From Dehalococcoidia bacterium (lineage in GTDB: Bacteria; Chloroflexota; Dehalococcoidia; E44-bin15): a stretch of 5,196 nt of DNA. Made by a program: the position numbers and the translations under genes. The stretch lies in the NCBI GenBank assembly GCA_004377275.1, contig SOIC01000135.1, positions 1-5,196 on the forward strand, in the 5' to 3' direction. Positions 1-5,196 of this stretch are shown here, piece by piece. Every line of letters begins with the position of its first letter. The stretch's first letter is position 1. Under the pieces are notes generated by a model, which saw only the letters and a list, made by a program, of their open reading frames with translations, had not been told where the DNA came from and searched no databases.

Positions 1-183
1 AAGTGGGCGATGCTTCCAGTTCGCACCGATAAACCAATCCCAAAGCGATTGTTATTCAGTGTGATTAAGGAACTGGCAAATATTGAATTGCAGGCACCTG
101 TCAAGATATCTGATGTGATAATTAGAGATACTGCTGGCACTGGCGCAAATATTTTAGCTACTAGAAATATGAAGCGGGAATAG
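1..183 (+). CDS. DUF1667 family protein, C-terminal 60 residues (5' end outside window)
   Basis: Reading from base 1 in frame 1, there are 60 open codons ending in TAG at 181-183. The start lies to the left of the window. The visible protein carries LPVRTDKPIPK (residues 5-15 of the fragment), QAPVKISDVII (31-41) and GTGANILATRNM (46-57). These match my recollection of the conserved C-terminal half of DUF1667 proteins: PV(K/R)T..PIPK, then a short helix, APVK(I/V)GDV, then GTG.(D/N)(V/I)(V/L)ATR. Family members are short, roughly 110-130 residues, with a Cys-rich N-terminus that would lie off-window. They are typically encoded in anaerobes next to GlpA-like and FAD/NAD-dependent oxidoreductase genes, and their biochemical role is not established. 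The gene points towards the acyl-CoA operon, so it is a separate transcription unit. Its base composition is clearly more A+T-rich than the operon. The family call rests on memory of the motif, not on a search. Confidence 0.8.
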   Translation, partial: KWAMLPVRTDKPIPKRLLFSVIKELANIELQAPVKISDVIIRDTAGTGANILATRNMKRE

Positions 184-361
184 AAAGGCATTCAGGATCG
201 GGAAAGCCTAGATTCTGCGATTGAGGGGGGTCTGGATGCCACTACATTGTTCAGCCCCTTCTGTCTCCGGACGGGACAATCGGGGCAATCGATTAGCGGG
301 AGCTGCCACGCGGTGTGGCCACGGCTCTGACTCGCCCACTAGCTGGTTCGAATCATTGCCG
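184..361. other. Convergent intergenic spacer
   Basis: This 178-base spacer lies between the plus-strand DUF1667 stop and the minus-strand acyl-CoA dehydrogenase stop. I see no convincing coding sequence in it. A TTG-initiated reading at 221 runs on into the dehydrogenase in antisense and looks like a shadow. No hairpin followed by a T-run is visible on either strand, so no classical intrinsic terminator can be called for either gene. The right half is rich in short inverted repeats, listed separately. A 9-base near-tandem repeat, GGGACAATC then GGGGCAATC, lies at 273-290. A B-box-like string GGTTCGAATC at 345-354 is not part of a foldable tRNA. Confidence 0.7.
254..286. repeat. Imperfect hairpin in the convergent spacer
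   Basis: GCCCC (254-258) pairs with GGGGC (282-286). Inside it, TGTCTC (262-267) pairs with GGGACA (273-278), including one T·G wobble at 266/274. The two stems are separated by a 3x3 internal loop, and the apical loop is CGGAC (268-272). No T-run follows on either side. The wobble favours the plus-strand transcript slightly, because the complement would be an A·C mismatch. It could be a processing or protection hairpin at a transcript 3' end, or chance. Confidence 0.4.
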
Positions 362-365
362 CTAG
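293..365. repeat. Nested inverted repeats that can form a two-armed stem-closed fold
   Basis: TAGCGG (294-299) is the exact complement of CCGCTA (359-364), and T293·G365 adds a wobble. Inside this closing stem are two arms. Arm 1 (300-327) pairs GAGC/GCTC (300-303 with 324-327) and GCCAC/GTGGC (305-309 with 315-319) around a 5-base loop. Arm 2 (328-355) pairs TGACTCG with CGAATCA, six of seven on the plus strand; all seven pair on the minus strand, where the mismatch becomes G·U. It then pairs CCA/TGG (336-338 with 344-346) around CTAGC. An alternative pairing, GGCAAT (284-289) with ATTGCC (355-360), competes with the closing stem. The right side of the stem includes the dehydrogenase stop codon, so on the minus strand this would be a 3'-UTR structure. 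It was folded by eye only; conservation is unknown. Confidence 0.35.
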
Positions 366-1519
366 ACGAAGGCCTTTATCCCCAGAGCTCTCCTTCCTAT
401 GATCAGTTTCTGCATCTGTGTAGTACCATCCGGTATGGTCAAAGTCCTCGCATCCCTGAAGTATCGCTCCACCGGATACTCTTCGGAAAGCCCCATAGCG
501 CCGTGAATCTGGATGGCCTTTGAGGTCGTCCTCACCGCCGCTTCGGTGGCGTAGGCCTTTGCCAGAGACGCCTGCCAGCGGCATTTCTCCCCCTTATCCA
601 GCATGTCTAGGGCGCGGAACGATAGAAGACGCCCGGCTTCGGTCTCAGCTATCATATCTACGACCATCTCCTGTATCATCTGGAAACTGCCCAGTTGGCG
701 GCCAAACTGGGTTCTGTCCTGGGCGTATTTTATCGAAGCATCTATAGCAGCCTGAGCGATACCTGTCGAGTTAGCTCCCACCATCGCTCGTGACACATCG
801 AAAAAGGCCATTGTCCGCTCGTAGCCTGAGCCCGGATCCAAAAGATTTGCCTTGGGAACAGGACAGTCATCGAAAGAAAGCTCCGATGTGGGAAAGGAAC
901 GCAGCCCCAGCTTGTGCAGCTCTCTGGCGGCGAAAGGAGACACATCCCTCTCTACAAGGAAAAAGGACATCCCTAAAGGCCCGAGTGACTTGTCTGTGGT
1001 GGCGAGGATAAAAGCGGCGTCGGCTATACTGCCGTTTGAAATCCACGTCTTGGTCCCATTGATGATGTAGTTTTCACCGTCCAAGATTGCAGTTGTCTCC
1101 ACGCCAGCCACGTCGGAGCCCGCGTTAGGCTCAGTTATCGCCAGGCAACCTATGTAGTCACCAGCGGAGGCTCGAGGCAGCAATCTCTCCTTCTGCTCCG
1201 GGTTGCCCGCCTCGTTCAGTAGCCACCAGAATGCTGCGGCAATGAAAAGTGTTCCAGCAAGGCTTCCCCAAGCCCGGGCTAGCTCCTCCACCAGTATACC
1301 GTTGGTCTTGTAATCCAACACCAAGCCGCCGTACTCTTCGGGCAGAAAGCCAATCAGGTAGCCGAATGGCATCAACTGTTGAATAAGGGAGACAGCGGTT
1401 TCCTTGTCCAGGGGCCCTTTCTTCTCCTGCTCATCAACGATAGGCACAATCTCTTTTTCCAAAAAGTTACGTACGTTGGCCTTCAGCATCTTTTGCTCTT
1501 CGGTCAGGTCGAAGTCCAT
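362..1519 (-). CDS. Acyl-CoA dehydrogenase, FAD-dependent, with Asp at the usual catalytic Glu site
   Basis: This 385-residue protein has the usual length for a cytoplasmic acyl-CoA dehydrogenase, which oxidises an acyl-CoA to the 2,3-enoyl-CoA and normally passes electrons to an electron-transfer flavoprotein. All three domains are visible. The N-terminal helical domain starts MDFDLTEEQK. The middle beta domain carries CLAITEPNAGSD (125-136) and GTKTWISNG (155-163), the flavin and substrate signatures. The C-terminal helical domain carries RTQFGRQ (269-275) and HGAMGLSEEYPVERYFRDA (339-357). At the position that is Glu in short- and medium-chain and glutaryl-CoA dehydrogenases (the YEGT site) it has Asp364 in IPDGT. 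The alternative isovaleryl-type Glu site reads Ser243. Substrate cannot be assigned; a branched, cyclic or dicarboxylic acyl-CoA is possible. The ATG is preceded by AGGAGG (1525-1530, read on the minus strand) five bases upstream. It is the last gene of the block, 57 bases after the thiolase. The dehydrogenase call is secure; the substrate is not. Confidence 0.95.
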   Translation of the reverse strand: MDFDLTEEQKMLKANVRNFLEKEIVPIVDEQEKKGPLDKETAVSLIQQLMPFGYLIGFLPEEYGGLVLDYKTNGILVEELARAWGSLAGTLFIAAAFWWLLNEAGNPEQKERLLPRASAGDYIGCLAITEPNAGSDVAGVETTAILDGENYIINGTKTWISNGSIADAAFILATTDKSLGPLGMSFFLVERDVSPFAARELHKLGLRSFPTSELSFDDCPVPKANLLDPGSGYERTMAFFDVSRAMVGANSTGIAQAAIDASIKYAQDRTQFGRQLGSFQMIQEMVVDMIAETEAGRLLSFRALDMLDKGEKCRWQASLAKAYATEAAVRTTSKAIQIHGAMGLSEEYPVERYFRDARTLTIPDGTTQMQKLIIGRRALGIKAFV

Positions 1520-1576
1520 GTGCGCCTCCTTTGGTTAATCTGAACACACACGCCAGGTTGGCCACTATCTCCAGAG

Positions 1577-2773
1577 CTAGAGCCCGACTATAAAAGTGCT
1601 GACAACATTTACCGGGGGAATACCACCCATGTTATGGGTAAGGCCAAATTTTGGATTCTTTACCTGTCGCGGCCCGGCCTTCCCCTGAAGCTGCTTATAC
1701 ATCTCATACATCATCCGCAGCCCGGAAGCGCCAATGGGATGGCCGAAGCACTTGAGGCCCCCATCGGGTTGGCAGGGAATTTTGCCATCAAGATCGTAGA
1801 ATCCCGCCTCGATATCCTCCTTGGCCCGCCCTCGTGGCGAGATCCCCAGGTCTTCGTACACGGTAAGCTCTGTGATAGAGAAACAGTCGTGGACCTCCAT
1901 CATGCTTAGCTCCTCCCGGGGGCTCTTGATCCCTGCCTCACTGTAAGCCTTCTTTGAGGCATTGACAGTGGTCTCAACATGAGCATAGTCCCAGTCGGTG
2001 AACATCAACTCCTCTCCGGAACTCACAGAGATCTGTAGCGCCTTAACATATACCGGGTCAGGCCTGAATTTCTTGGCCAGTTCAGCCCGGGTCACTATGG
2101 CCGCCGCGGCGCCATCGCTCACCCCGCAGCAGTCAAATAGACCCAGAGGCCAGGCTACGATAGGAGCGTTCATTACCTGTTCGATGGTGATCTCGCGGCG
2201 AAGGTGCGCCTTGGGGTTCATAGCCCCGTTGTGATGACTCTTCACCGATATATGGGCCAGGGCACGTTTGCCTTCGTCGGGGCTGAGGCCATACTGAGCG
2301 AAGTACCTGGTACCCATCATGGCAAACGCCCCAGGGGGAGTAAAGTTGGGAAAGGCGGCCCTCAGCGATGTCCCCATCTGGGTATCGTTTTGAGGAAGAC
2401 CACCATAGCCAGTGTCCTTAAGCTTCTCCACACCGAGTGCCAAACATATATCATAGGCCCCGGCGGCAACGGCATAACAGGCTCCCCTTAAAGCCTCCGA
2501 TCCAGTGGCGCAGAAATTCTCAACTCTCGTTGCCGGAATAAACGGCAGCTTTAACGTAGCAGCTAGAGGAATAGCGGATTTACCTATGGAGACCTCCTCA
2601 TAGCAGGTGCCAGACCAGGCAGCATTGATGTCTTTCTTCTCTATACCTGCATCCTCGATAGCTTCGATAAAGGCCTCGATCATCAAGTCCTGAGGGCCCT
2701 TATCCCAGCGTTCTCCAAACTGGGTGCATCCCATTCCTATGATAGCAACTTTGTCTTTTATCCCTTCGGCCAT
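1577..2773 (-). CDS. SCP2-type thiolase (acetyl-CoA acetyltransferase family)
   Basis: This 398-residue protein belongs to the SCP2/SCP-x-like branch of the thiolases, which cleave or form 3-oxoacyl-CoA thioesters. The opening KVAIIGMGCTQFGERWDKG is typical of that branch. The nucleophilic cysteine is Cys88 in ENFCATGSEALRGA (85-98). The second active-site region reads EVHDCFSITE (293-302), with His295 and Cys297. The GHP loop is CFGHPIGASG (342-351), with His345. The C-terminal loop is HNMGG (380-384) rather than the CxG of classical thiolases, as expected for this branch. The active-site set therefore looks intact. Relatives often work with a separate DUF35 zinc-ribbon/OB-fold subunit, as in benzoylsuccinyl-CoA thiolase BbsAB and archaeal acetoacetyl-CoA thiolase. 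Here the only DUF35 domain is fused to the product of the gene 24 bases upstream. The start has a strong GGGAGG (2778-2783) four bases before ATG. Acetoacetyl-CoA, longer or substituted 3-oxoacyl-CoA are all possible substrates. Confidence 0.93.
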   Translation of the reverse strand: MAEGIKDKVAIIGMGCTQFGERWDKGPQDLMIEAFIEAIEDAGIEKKDINAAWSGTCYEEVSIGKSAIPLAATLKLPFIPATRVENFCATGSEALRGACYAVAAGAYDICLALGVEKLKDTGYGGLPQNDTQMGTSLRAAFPNFTPPGAFAMMGTRYFAQYGLSPDEGKRALAHISVKSHHNGAMNPKAHLRREITIEQVMNAPIVAWPLGLFDCCGVSDGAAAAIVTRAELAKKFRPDPVYVKALQISVSSGEELMFTDWDYAHVETTVNASKKAYSEAGIKSPREELSMMEVHDCFSITELTVYEDLGISPRGRAKEDIEAGFYDLDGKIPCQPDGGLKCFGHPIGASGLRMMYEMYKQLQGKAGPRQVKNPKFGLTHNMGGIPPVNVVSTFIVGL

Positions 2774-2797
2774 GATTCCTCCCTTTTTAATATACTC

Positions 2798-4243
2798 CTA
2801 AACTCGAATTGGCGTTGCTTTCCAGTAGTATGCGTGGATGCCACGAGATACATCGTGGTATTTCCTGCGGAAGCTCATCTCCACCGGCATACCCACCTCA
2901 ATCGAATCAAGCTCAGCGTCAGTTATATCGAACAGCCACCTTCCTCCACCCTCGAAGTCCACCATGCCGTAGATTGCCGGTGGGCTGGGACTGAAGGCCA
3001 AGATATCTCCGGTATATGTGAATAAGGAAGCCCTTTTATCGGAGAAGCGATAGCTGTCCATCTCACCAATTGCTCCACACTTGGGGTTGACACATATCTC
3101 CTGCGGAGGGTACTGTGGGGTGCCGCAGCGTCTGCACTTCGATCCGCAGAGGCCCAGGATCATCCTGCGTTCCCTCCACAGCGTTGATTGCTGGGTGGGG
3201 GCAACCTCTTCTCCACGACCCCCGGTATCTATAGTTAATATCTCACGGAAGGTTACGTATTTCTCATAGCTTCCCAGGTCTTTCTTTGAAGCCAGGTGTT
3301 CTTTGATCCCCCTTCTTTTCCTCGCCTTCTCAATCTCCCCGGTTACCTCCAGGAATATAGCATCGCTGCCATTTCCATAGCTGGCAACGAGGATCTTGTC
3401 CCCGGGCTTGGCTTCCTCCAGCGCCGCTACCAGCATCATGAGGGTGTAGGCAGTTCCGGTATTACCTATGGCGGTAAACATGTGGTCCTGTATTTGACCA
3501 TCTTCAAACCCCAACCTCTTCCCTATGTCTGCATGGGCTCTCACATAGAGGCATGGGTAAACCACCTTGGTGAAATCTTTGGGCGTAAGTTTGTATTTGT
3601 TCAGCAGCCCGGAGATGGCCTCGGAGATGAACTTGCCATAGCCCTCGTCCCTGATCCATCTGTCCTCCCAGGTGCGATTATATTTATCTTCCGCTGCCCT
3701 CCAGTTGTCCACGAAGTCATATGACAGAGAATAGCTACCCTCAACGCTGGCTATCACCCCGCTATCCCCCAAGAGGAGGGCTGCGGCGCCATCTCCGTAG
3801 ATCTCCTCCTGAAAGCCGCCCGGTTTCCCCAGTCTGCAATCGGAGGCACATACCATGACGTTCTTCGCTGAACCCGATGCCACGGCATCGTAGGCGGAGA
3901 TCAGGGCACCGGTTCCAGCCTTGATAGAGGCGGTAAAGTCCGAGGTTCGAATTTCAGGGGAAAGGTCGAGGGCAGTAGCGATTATCCCCGCATTCTGCCT
4001 CTCCCTATAGGGTGTGGTGGTGGTAGCAAAGAACAGCCCGTCGATCTTTTCCCGTTCAGTCCCGTTCAGACAGTCCATGGCAGAAGCTACCGCCATCGTG
4101 AGGCTGTCCTCGTCGTAGTTGGCCACTGCCTTCTCACCGGGCAATAGGGATGCTGGGTTTAGCCACCCCAGAGCTCCATAAATAGTCATACGGTTGATAC
4201 GGTATAAAGGTACATAAGCGCCGTAAGAAGTAATTCCTACCAT
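2798..4243 (-). CDS. HMG-CoA synthase-like domain fused to a DUF35 zinc-ribbon/OB-fold domain; catalytic triad apparently lost
   Basis: This is a 481-residue two-domain protein. Residues 1 to about 337 follow the archaeal/bacterial HMG-CoA synthase fold, with an N-terminal GITSYGAYVP, KAGTGAL (108-114), GDGAAALLLGD (150-160), AIGNTGTAYT (258-267) and KILVASYGNGSDA (283-295). Residues from about 353 form a DUF35 unit: a leader helix TLWRERR, a zinc ribbon with Cys370, Cys373, Cys384 and Cys389, then an OB fold to about 475. By eye alignment, the three catalytic residues of HMG-CoA synthase are replaced: Glu by Thr75 (in ATTTTPY), Cys by Ile107 (in ASIKAGT) and His by Pro230 (in VVYPC). Normal condensation chemistry is therefore unlikely. 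A scaffold or CoA-channelling partner of the downstream thiolase is my inference; in archaea the thiolase, HMGCS and DUF35 subunits form one complex from separate genes. The start ATG follows GGAG (4248-4251) at only four bases. The fusion is one uninterrupted frame. Confidence 0.88.
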   Translation of the reverse strand: MVGITSYGAYVPLYRINRMTIYGALGWLNPASLLPGEKAVANYDEDSLTMAVASAMDCLNGTEREKIDGLFFATTTTPYRERQNAGIIATALDLSPEIRTSDFTASIKAGTGALISAYDAVASGSAKNVMVCASDCRLGKPGGFQEEIYGDGAAALLLGDSGVIASVEGSYSLSYDFVDNWRAAEDKYNRTWEDRWIRDEGYGKFISEAISGLLNKYKLTPKDFTKVVYPCLYVRAHADIGKRLGFEDGQIQDHMFTAIGNTGTAYTLMMLVAALEEAKPGDKILVASYGNGSDAIFLEVTGEIEKARKRRGIKEHLASKKDLGSYEKYVTFREILTIDTGGRGEEVAPTQQSTLWRERRMILGLCGSKCRRCGTPQYPPQEICVNPKCGAIGEMDSYRFSDKRASLFTYTGDILAFSPSPPAIYGMVDFEGGGRWLFDITDAELDSIEVGMPVEMSFRRKYHDVSRGIHAYYWKATPIRV

Positions 4244-4377
4244 AGTACTCCATCCTCTCTATTTCTAAGGTAATTGATACTGTACCATGTCTACGCACAA
4301 GATTCAATTGTTATTGACATATTCGGATGGCATCACCCCTTCCTGAACAAAGGATAGTCCGAATCCAAATCTTTCAT
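4244..4377 (-). other. 134-base gap between synthetase and fusion gene
   Basis: This is the widest gap in the minus-strand block and is more A+T-rich than the genes around it. Directly after the synthetase TAG, the same frame continues with ATG and 13 more sense codons (4336-4377, MKDLDSDYPLFRKG), closed by TGA at 4333-4335. I have no evidence that this is translated. No intrinsic terminator is visible. A weak promoter-like pair lies further downstream. Confidence 0.5.
4279..4307 (-). promoter_or_regulatory. Possible weak sigma-70-like promoter for the fusion, thiolase and dehydrogenase genes
   Basis: Read on the minus strand, TTGAAT (plus coordinates 4302-4307) and TACAGT (4279-4284) are separated by exactly 17 bases. 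Each matches four of six consensus positions. It would place a start about 30 bases upstream of the fusion gene ATG. Such partial matches are common in A+T-rich gaps, so this is only a candidate. Read-through from the synthetase gene is equally plausible. Confidence 0.22.
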
Positions 4378-5196
4378 CTAATATTTCACCGACTTGCCAT
4401 ACTTTTCCCTGAGGACCGTCTTCAGCACCTTTCCCGCGGGGTTGCGGGGTAGGGAATCCATGAAATCCACCGATTTGGGCTTCTTGTAGCTGGCCAGATG
4501 CTCTTTGCAAAACTCCACGACCTCCTCCGCGGTCAGGCTTTCTCCTTCTTTGCAGACGACGATGGCCTTGACCGACTCGCCCCACTCCTCATCGTGAACC
4601 CCAATTACGGCACACTCAAGGATCTTGGGATGCTTAAAGAGAACCTCCTCGATCTCCGCGGGGTAGATATTCTCCGCCCCGGTAATGATCATGTCCTTCT
4701 TTCGGTCCACTATATAGATAAACCCCTCTTCATCCCGCCTGACCAGATCACCAGAGTGAAACCACCCTCCCCTCATGGCTTCTGCAGTGGCCTCAGGATT
4801 CTTGTAGTACTCCTTCATCACCGTCGGTCCCCGGTAGATCGCTTCACCGACCGTTCCCACGGGGACATCATTATCGTTGTCATCAACGACTCGTATCTCG
4901 ATAAAGGGGAGGGCTCTGCCCACCGATGTCTCTCGCCCCTGGGATTCGCTGTGCCGAAGAGCTGAAACCAGCGGACTCATCTCGGTCTGCCCGAACAAAT
5001 CAAAGATCTTGACATTGGGGAAGTGCTTCATGATCTGCTTCCGGGTCTCTGTGGGCAGAATGGCCGCTCCTGTCGCCCAAACCCGGAGAGAGCTGGTATC
5101 GTATTTCTCCAGATCAGGCAACTGCAGCAGGAAGAAGGTCATGGCGGGTATCAGGAGGATTGTGTTGATCCTCTCCTTTTCGATGGTCTCCATGAT
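4378..5196 (-). CDS. Acyl-CoA synthetase (AMP-forming), C-terminal 272 residues; 5' end outside window
   Basis: The frame is open to the right edge, so the start is missing; the Met at 5191-5193 is internal, preceded by an in-frame Ile codon. The visible part covers the later motifs of class I adenylate-forming enzymes, which activate a carboxylic acid with ATP and then form the CoA thioester. Counting from that Met, these are WATGAAILPTE (39-49), the adenine-binding FDLFGQTEMSP (64-74), GWFHSGD (143-149) with the ribose-binding Asp149, DRKKDMIITGAENIYPAEIE (163-182) at the hinge into the mobile C-domain, and NPAGKVLK (251-258) with the catalytic Lys255. The P-loop-like ATP motif would lie off-window. 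The full protein would be expected at roughly 500-560 residues. It resembles medium/long-chain fatty-acid-CoA ligases, but related ligases act on aromatic or cyclic acids and specificity cannot be read from this half. It lies upstream of the fusion gene and probably supplies CoA esters to the same pathway. Confidence 0.93.
   Translation of the reverse strand: MMETIEKERINTILLIPAMTFFLLQLPDLEKYDTSSLRVWATGAAILPTETRKQIMKHFPNVKIFDLFGQTEMSPLVSALRHSESQGRETSVGRALPFIEIRVVDDNDNDVPVGTVGEAIYRGPTVMKEYYKNPEATAEAMRGGWFHSGDLVRRDEEGFIYIVDRKKDMIITGAENIYPAEIEEVLFKHPKILECAVIGVHDEEWGESVKAIVVCKEGESLTAEEVVEFCKEHLASYKKPKSVDFMDSLPRNPAGKVLKTVLREKYGKSVKY

Noticed and set aside
284..366. Possible tRNA gene, suggested by GGTTCGAATC (345-354) and GGCAAT/ATTGCC ends
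   Set aside because: The T-stem around TTCGAAT would pair GCTGG with CATTG, which fails at four of five positions. No proper D or anticodon arm forms and no CCA follows. The string is a chance B-box-like match.
221..523. Plus-strand 100-residue reading frame starting TTG
   Set aside because: Most of it is antisense to the well-supported acyl-CoA dehydrogenase, it has no recognisable domain, and its composition is that of a shadow frame.
1552..1562. Small hairpin GCCA-GGT-TGGC between thiolase and dehydrogenase
   Set aside because: Only four base pairs with a three-base loop and no T-run; not enough for a terminator or attenuator call.
3296..3724. Plus-strand 142-residue reading frame
   Set aside because: It is entirely antisense to the HMGCS-like-DUF35 gene, with no recognisable family motif.
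4304..4585. Minus-strand 93-residue frame, rich in Arg and Gly, overlapping the synthetase end
   Set aside because: It is an out-of-frame reading of the synthetase C-terminal coding region; the Arg/Gly bias is typical of a shifted frame.
4498..4965. Plus-strand 155-residue reading frame
   Set aside because: It is entirely antisense to the acyl-CoA synthetase, whose motifs are unmistakable on the other strand.
1..5196. CRISPR array, insertion sequence or phage features
   Set aside because: No regularly spaced repeats, transposase, integrase or terminal inverted repeats were seen.

Overview
The window carries a four-gene minus-strand block of CoA-thioester metabolism and, at the left edge, the tail of an unrelated plus-strand gene that converges on it. 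In minus-strand order the block is: the C-terminal part of an acyl-CoA synthetase (4378-5196, running off the right edge), a fusion of an HMG-CoA-synthase-like domain with a DUF35 zinc-ribbon/OB-fold domain (2798-4243), an SCP2-type thiolase (1577-2773) and an acyl-CoA dehydrogenase (362-1519). Gaps of 134, 24 and 57 bases and good Shine-Dalgarno sequences suggest that at least the last three genes are co-transcribed. The synthetase may belong to the same transcript or be separated by a weak internal promoter.

At the left edge (1-183, plus strand) the last 60 codons of a DUF1667 protein are visible. This segment has no start codon in the window but matches the conserved C-terminus of that family. 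By hand count it is about 42% G+C, against about 53% in a sampled line of the operon. The 178-base convergent spacer (184-361) has no convincing gene and no hairpin plus T-run terminator. It does contain clustered inverted repeats that fold by eye into a hairpin and a closed two-armed structure overlapping the dehydrogenase stop codon.

The likely working order is: the synthetase activates a carboxylic acid to its CoA ester, the FAD-dependent dehydrogenase desaturates it, and the thiolase with its DUF35 partner makes or breaks a C-C bond. No enoyl-CoA hydratase or hydroxyacyl-CoA dehydrogenase gene is present here, so the substrate and direction cannot be fixed.

The most notable observation is in the fusion protein. 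It keeps the HMG-CoA synthase fold signatures, but the Glu, Cys and His expected at the three catalytic positions read as Thr75, Ile107 and Pro230 in my by-eye alignment. The neighbouring thiolase keeps its nucleophilic Cys. This suggests a scaffold or a repurposed thiolase-fold subunit in a thiolase/HMGCS-like/DUF35 complex, comparable in composition to the archaeal acetoacetyl-CoA thiolase/HMG-CoA synthase/DUF35 complex.

The gene types suggest an anaerobic or facultatively anaerobic acid-degrading bacterium of the Desulfobacterota, Chloroflexota or Firmicutes kind, possibly an environmental genome. This is inferred from gene content only; no rRNA or other marker is present.
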